Shown here: positions 30,749 through 34,767 of the stretch, one piece after another
Numbering within the stretch: the stretch's first letter is position 1
Layout: each line of letters opens with the position of its first letter
From: Bacteroidales bacterium
GTDB lineage: Bacteria; Bacteroidota; Bacteroidia; Bacteroidales; F082
Direction: 5' to 3'
Assembly: GCA_024400195.1 (NCBI GenBank)
Contig: JAKSNC010000023.1
Location: 1-34,767 of the forward strand
DNA: 34,767 bases
Translations under genes and position numbers: made by a program
Notes under the pieces: model-generated
Told to the model about the DNA's origin: nothing
Database searches by the model: none
Seen by the model: the letters and a program-made list of their open reading frames with translations, nothing else

Positions 30749-32526
30749 ATCTGCTATCGGTTGACAACATATCAAAGGCTTTCAGCGACAAAGTGCTGTT
30801 TGAAAATATCAGTTTCGGCATCAGTCAGGGCGAAAAAACGGCTCTCGTCGCTGCAAACGGCACAGGTAAAAGCACGATGATGCGTATCATTGCCGGTGAA
30901 ATCGAACCCGACGGCGGAAAGATTTCATTCAACGAAAATGTGAGATTTGCTTATCTTGAACAACAACCTCATTTTGAGTCTTACTTGACAATCAGTGATA
31001 TAGTGACAGAAGCTTTGTCGAAAATTGATCAGGAAAGGGCTTGGAACTGCGAATTGAAGTTGAAGCAGCTGATAACCACATTCGGCCTTACGGATTGGAA
31101 TCAGAAGATAGGGGAGTTTTCGGGCGGACAAAAGAAACGTCTCGCCATCGCCCTGACGATTTACGACGACCCCGACTTCCTCGTCCTCGACGAACCGACC
31201 AACCATCTTGATATGGAGATGGTCGAATGGCTGGAGAGATACCTCAAACAGGCTAATGTCACGATTCTGATGGTCACGCACGACAGGTATTTCCTCGACA
31301 GGGTTTGCAATAAAATCATCGAACTTTACGACGGCGTCATCTACACGCATAACGGAAACTTCGACTATTATGTCGCCAAGAGCCGCGAACGCGAGGAAAA
31401 CAGGCGCATTGCCGCTGAAAAGGCCGGCCGGCTTATGAAACGCGAGTTGGAATGGATTCGTGCCACGCCTCAGGCGCGCACAGGCAAGTCGAAGGCGCGC
31501 ATCGATGCTTTTTACGATTTGAAGGAACGTGCCAAGCAGCGCCGCGATAACACCGAACTTCAGCTGAATGTCGATATGCGGAGACTCGGCGGTAAGATTC
31601 TCGAGATGGAACACGTGTCGAAATCGTACAACGGAATCAACTATATCCGCGATTTCGACTATGTTTTCAAAAAAGGCGAGCGCATCGGTATAATAGGGAA
31701 GAACGGCATCGGAAAATCAACATTCCTCGATGTCATCACCGGCCGCGAGACTCCCGATGAAGGCCGCGTCTCAGTCGGACAGACGGTCGTTTACGGCTAT
31801 TACACTCAAAATAATTATTTTCTTGATGAGAATAAATCGGTTCTTGACACTATTCGCGACATAGCCGAAATAATTCACTACGGGCAAAACAGAGTCTATT
31901 CAGCCGACAAACTACTCGCGCATTTCATGTTTCCTCATAAGATGCAGCAACAACCCGTCTCACTCCTGAGCGGAGGCGAGAAAAGGCGGCTTTACCTTCT
32001 TACCGTACTCGTGCAAAATCCGAATTTCCTGATTTTGGACGAACCTACTAATGACTTAGACATTCTTACGCTTCAAAAATTAGAAGACTTCCTCAGGAAT
32101 TTTTCGGGATGCCTGATTGTCGTCTCCCACGACCGTTGTTTTCTTGATGAAACCGTTGATCAACTGTTTGTCTTTCAAGGAAATGGCACTATTAAAGGCT
32201 TCATGGGGAACTATTCGCAGTATTATGAATGGCTGCGTACCCAAAACAAGGAAGAACGTGCCAATATCGTTGAAAATAAAAAGAATTTCCGCGACAATAA
32301 ACCGAAAAACACTGAAAAGAAAAAGCGTTCCTTTAAAGAGCAGAAGGAATATGAGGCTCTCGCCGTGGAAATAGAAAATTTAGAAAATGAAAAGCGCGAA
32401 CTTACCGAAAGTTTGAATGATATTACTGATTATCAAAAGATTCAGATTATCGGTGCGCGTCTGACGGAAATAAACGACCTTCTTGACGAGAAGGAAATGC
32501 GCTGGCTTGAACTTGATGAAATATAA
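30745..32526 (+). CDS. ABC-F ATPase, Uup-like
   Basis: A soluble duplicated ABC protein of 593 residues without membrane domains. The first cassette has NGTGKST (38-44), FSGGQKKRLAIA and LVLDEPTNHLD. The second has GKNGIGKSTF, LLSGGEKRRLYLL and LILDEPTNDLD. A linker of about 80 residues joins them, and a charged coiled-coil C-terminus (EKRELTESLNDITDYQKIQI) is typical of the Uup branch. ABC-F proteins act on the ribosome; Uup also affects DNA transposition and branch migration, which fits its coupling to recQ here. Confidence 0.9.
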   Translation: MNLLSVDNISKAFSDKVLFENISFGISQGEKTALVAANGTGKSTMMRIIAGEIEPDGGKISFNENVRFAYLEQQPHFESYLTISDIVTEALSKIDQERAWNCELKLKQLITTFGLTDWNQKIGEFSGGQKKRLAIALTIYDDPDFLVLDEPTNHLDMEMVEWLERYLKQANVTILMVTHDRYFLDRVCNKIIELYDGVIYTHNGNFDYYVAKSREREENRRIAAEKAGRLMKRELEWIRATPQARTGKSKARIDAFYDLKERAKQRRDNTELQLNVDMRRLGGKILEMEHVSKSYNGINYIRDFDYVFKKGERIGIIGKNGIGKSTFLDVITGRETPDEGRVSVGQTVVYGYYTQNNYFLDENKSVLDTIRDIAEIIHYGQNRVYSADKLLAHFMFPHKMQQQPVSLLSGGEKRRLYLLTVLVQNPNFLILDEPTNDLDILTLQKLEDFLRNFSGCLIVVSHDRCFLDETVDQLFVFQGNGTIKGFMGNYSQYYEWLRTQNKEERANIVENKKNFRDNKPKNTEKKKRSFKEQKEYEALAVEIENLENEKRELTESLNDITDYQKIQIIGARLTEINDLLDEKEMRWLELDEI

Positions 32527-32544
32527 TTTTAAGAATACATTATC

Positions 32545-32982
32545 ATGAAAAACGGTGAAGATTTTGTGAACTTCGTGAACGAGGTTAAGGAAAACGGCAA
32601 AATGTGGCTGCTTCAGGCGAAAGACGGACTTTTTGCAATGCTCGAAGACAACAGCGGTAATTCGTATGTTCCTGTCTGGAGCAATGAAGAGTCGGCTTCT
32701 GAATGTGTCAATGACGACTGGACGGATTATTCGCTTACCGCGATGAGCCTTCGCGAACTGATGAAATGGCTGAACGAATTGTCAGAAGACCATATCGGCA
32801 TAGCTGTTTCGCCTGATAAAGACGGCTCGATGTTTCCGATGCGCCCGGAAGACATACGTTCTATCTTTAAAGACAGTGCCAAAAGCGATAAAGAATTGGT
32901 AGGGGATGAGTTCTTCGACGAAAAATGGTCGGATTGGGACGGCGACCTTGATAGTTTGGAAGAAGATGATGACGAAGCCTGA
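32545..32982 (+). CDS. DUF2750 domain protein
   Basis: A 145-residue acidic cytoplasmic protein. The DUF2750 pattern is present: FVNFVNEVKENGKMWLLQ, VPVWSNEESASEC, MSLRELMKWLNEL and IGIAVSPDKDG. The C-terminal 30 residues are almost all Asp/Glu/Ser with Trp pairs (KWSDWDGDLDSLEEDDDEA). Function is unknown for the family. It follows the ABC-F gene by 18 bases and probably belongs to the recQ operon. Confidence 0.75.
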   Translation: MKNGEDFVNFVNEVKENGKMWLLQAKDGLFAMLEDNSGNSYVPVWSNEESASECVNDDWTDYSLTAMSLRELMKWLNELSEDHIGIAVSPDKDGSMFPMRPEDIRSIFKDSAKSDKELVGDEFFDEKWSDWDGDLDSLEEDDDEA

Positions 32983-33005
32983 ACAACATAAACATTGTTT
33001 CAGGC
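32977..33005. terminator. Hairpin between the convergent DUF2750 and idi genes
   Basis: GCCTGAACAA and TTGTTTCAGGC pair with one bulged base. The stem begins at the DUF2750 stop codon. No T-run follows, so it is at best a weak bidirectional terminator. Confidence 0.35.
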
Positions 33006-33039
33006 CTCCATTTAAGCAATCAATTTATTAACTTCGCGT

Positions 33040-33549
33040 TTACAGTCTTTCGCATATTTTAGCGAAGGCAATCTTGAACCATGCCGTGAATTTTTCCGGA
33101 TTTTCCCTTAGTTCGCGCTTGATGGTCTCGATTGACGCGTAACGCCATGATGCTGCTTCGTCTCTGTTTATGACAGGCTTTTCGTCGCTATGTCCGATGA
33201 GGACATGGTCGAGTTCGTGCTCGATAAGTCCTTGAGATACATCGGCTTTGTATATAAATGAAAATATTTCTTCGAGAGGACAAATCATTCCCATTTCCTC
33301 AAACAGACGCCTTGATGCAGCATCGGCAACGGTCTCACCTTTCCTCGGGTGGCTGCAGCACGTGTTGGTCCAAAGTCCGGGCGTGTGATATTTGGTGTAG
33401 GCGCGTTGTTGTAGAAGCATCTCGCCTCTGCTGTTGAAAATGAAAATTGAAAAGGCTCTGTGAAGGACTGCTTCACGGTGTGCCTGCATCTTTTCCATCA
33501 GGCCGATTTCCCTGTCGTTGCTGTCAACGAGAATAACAAAGTCTTCCAT
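33040..33549 (-). CDS. idi: Isopentenyl-diphosphate delta-isomerase, type I
   Basis: It interconverts isopentenyl and dimethylallyl diphosphate for isoprenoid and quinone synthesis. The 169-residue protein has a Nudix-related fold with the metal- and substrate-binding motif TNTCCSHP (61-68, catalytic Cys64 or Cys65 region) and EHELDHV (110-116, catalytic glutamates). The start is the ATG at 33549, whose A is the last base of the ychF stop codon (TGATG). A GTG precedes it in frame and is less likely. It is co-transcribed with ychF on the minus strand. Confidence 0.93.
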   Translation of the reverse strand: MEDFVILVDSNDREIGLMEKMQAHREAVLHRAFSIFIFNSRGEMLLQQRAYTKYHTPGLWTNTCCSHPRKGETVADAASRRLFEEMGMICPLEEIFSFIYKADVSQGLIEHELDHVLIGHSDEKPVINRDEAASWRYASIETIKRELRENPEKFTAWFKIAFAKICERL

Positions 33550-34619
33550 CACACGTTGAATCTGATGTTTAATATATCGCCTTCCTGCACAACGTAGGTC
33601 TTTCCTTCGACGCGGAACCTTCCGGCTTCTTTAACAGCCGCTTCCGAACCGTATTTGAGGAAGTCTTCGACGCTCATAACTTCGGCGCGGATGAAGCCGC
33701 GCTGCAAGTCTGAATGAATCACGCCGGCTGCCTCAGGTGCGGTGTCTCCGACATGTATCGTCCATGCACGCGTCTCATCAGGTCCGGTAGTAAAGAACGA
33801 CTGCAGGTTAAGGGTGTTATATGCAAGACGGACGAGTTTGTTGACTCCTGGCTCCGTCAGGCCGGCATCTTCCATGAACATCGCGCGGTCGTCGGCTTCG
33901 AGTTCGGCAATCTCGGCTTCGAGTTTGCCGGCAATGATAAGCATTTTCTGATTGTCTTTCAATGCGTCTCTTACAGCGTCGGAATATTTGTTGCCCGTCG
34001 TCGCGGAAGCATCGTCAACGTTGCAGACGTACATTATCGGTTTCGCCGTCAGAAGCTGTATGTCCTGAATGTATTTCTTGTCTTCTTCCGACACTTTGGC
34101 ATCGCGGGCATTGCCCATGTTTTCAAGCACTTCCTTGTAAATGCTGAGGACTTCGAAGGCGCGTTTGTTGTCTTTTTCGCCGTTTTTAAGCAGTTTTTCA
34201 ACACGTTGAAGTTTGCGTGTCACAAGGTCGAGGTCACGCACTTGGAGTTCAAGATCAACGAGTTCCATATCGCGCACGGGGTCAATGCTACCTTCGCTGT
34301 GTGGGATGTTGGGGTTGTCGAAGCAGCGAAGCACGTGAATGAGCGCATCGACGGTCTGAACCTCCGCCAAAAGTTTGTTGCCGACTCCCTGGCCACCTTT
34401 GCTTAGTCCCGGCAAATCGACAATCTCGACCGTGGCGTGGACAATTCGTTTGGAATGCGATATGTTGTCGATGAGGTCAAGACGCTCGTCCATAACCTCG
34501 CACATCCCTATATTACTCTTGGAAGCAAAGCCTATCTCAGCTTTAGTGTTTGATATACAATTGAAAATAGTGGTTTTTCCCGTCGAGGTCAAACCGATGA
34601 TTCCGCAGTTTAAAGCCAT
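33549..34619 (-). CDS. ychF: YchF/Ola1 family P-loop ATPase, divergent
   Basis: A 356-residue Obg-related ATPase: G domain (1-280), coiled-coil insert (about 120-170) and C-terminal TGS domain (ending YVVQEGDILNIRFNV). It keeps VHATVEIVDLPGLSKGGQGVGNK and LLTAKPIMYVCNVDD. It departs from the family at several sites: the P-loop is GLTSTGKTT where GLPNVGKST is usual, the NYPFCTIEPN block is replaced by GFASKSNIG, and the specificity motif NVDE/NVNE reads NVDD. It may be a second, Bacteroidota-specific paralogue rather than the housekeeping YchF. It heads an operon with idi. Confidence 0.88.
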   Translation of the reverse strand: MALNCGIIGLTSTGKTTIFNCISNTKAEIGFASKSNIGMCEVMDERLDLIDNISHSKRIVHATVEIVDLPGLSKGGQGVGNKLLAEVQTVDALIHVLRCFDNPNIPHSEGSIDPVRDMELVDLELQVRDLDLVTRKLQRVEKLLKNGEKDNKRAFEVLSIYKEVLENMGNARDAKVSEEDKKYIQDIQLLTAKPIMYVCNVDDASATTGNKYSDAVRDALKDNQKMLIIAGKLEAEIAELEADDRAMFMEDAGLTEPGVNKLVRLAYNTLNLQSFFTTGPDETRAWTIHVGDTAPEAAGVIHSDLQRGFIRAEVMSVEDFLKYGSEAAVKEAGRFRVEGKTYVVQEGDILNIRFNV

Positions 34620-34643
34620 TTCTGATTAAAGTTTTTGTTGGCG

Positions 34644-34651
34644 CAAAGTTA
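34644..34651 (-). promoter_or_regulatory. -7 element of ychF-idi
   Basis: Minus-strand TAACTTTG, identical to the rnfB element, ends 24 bases ahead of the ychF ATG. No -33 TTG was found at normal distance. Confidence 0.55.
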
Positions 34652-34717
34652 ATGATTTTTACAACTCGCCTTGTTTGCGACTTTATTTCTTTTTGAGGAA
34701 AATGCTTCCCGAATTTT

Positions 34718-34767
34718 AGAAGCTGTTTTGATTTCTTACAATGATAATTATATTGTATGTCATTTCG
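34718..34767 (+). repeat. Second copy of the foldback element, cut by the window edge
   Basis: Fifty bases starting AGAAGCTGTTTTGATTT are identical to 10352-10401, including the small TACAAT...ATTGTA hairpin. The remainder lies beyond the window. It sits upstream of the ychF promoter. Confidence 0.9.

Noticed and set aside
1-34767. tRNA, rRNA or known riboswitch genes.
   Set aside because: No cloverleaf, rRNA signature or riboswitch core was recognised on either strand by reading; a covariance-model scan was not possible.

Overview
The window looks like a chromosomal segment of an uncultured member of the Bacteroidales (phylum Bacteroidota). The evidence is sigma-ABfr-type promoters (TAnnTTTG with an upstream TTG), a complete rnfBCDGEA operon in the usual Bacteroidota order, BspA-like leucine-rich-repeat proteins, a cargo protein with a type IX secretion sorting domain, and weak AT-rich translation starts. 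Species cannot be assigned from the sequence alone.

Layout. (1) 176-5293, minus strand: the Rnf ion-translocating ferredoxin:NAD+ oxidoreductase operon, ending in a good intrinsic terminator. It diverges from rseC at a compact intergenic promoter region. (2) 5404-10294, plus strand: rseC, gpsA, a Wzx-like flippase, a GT4 glycosyltransferase and a zinc-ribbon methyltransferase, consistent with envelope lipid and polysaccharide synthesis. (3) 10352-10537: a 186-bp foldback element with terminal inverted repeats. Its first 50 bp recur, identical, at the right edge of the window. (4) 10563-16012, minus strand: an accessory island. It holds an AbiEi antitoxin with a gutted AbiEii toxin, then two transcription units that share an almost identical non-canonical promoter: (a) an unrecognised 450-residue protein plus a macro-domain-like protein, and (b) a VWA-domain gene broken by one stop codon plus a sigma-70/ECF-like factor. 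A Nudix-winged-helix (NrtR-like) regulator with a palindromic operator stands at the head of the island. (5) 16179-27875, plus strand: a surface-protein region with a run of decayed BspA-family genes, a Fic protein, a truncated ATPase, a transposase remnant, a lipoprotein, one intact 1550-residue BspA/GLUG protein, a T9SS cargo protein and a tiny secreted protein with a possible C-terminal sorting signal. Heptanucleotide tandem repeats decorate the ends of several of these genes. (6) 28017-34619: housekeeping genes (YebC, RecQ, an ABC-F/Uup ATPase and a DUF2750 protein on plus; YchF and IDI on minus).

How it works together. The most interesting unit is 11743-15299. A dedicated sigma-like factor lies in the same locus as two copies of a conserved two-block promoter that does not match the primary sigma consensus. 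This suggests a self-contained regulon (VWA, macro-like and the unknown protein), next to a Nudix/NrtR regulator that may tie it to NAD+ or ADP-ribose. That is inference. A second theme is gene decay: three genes in 10-21 kb keep their head and tail but have lost the middle, and three genes carry single in-frame TAA codons.
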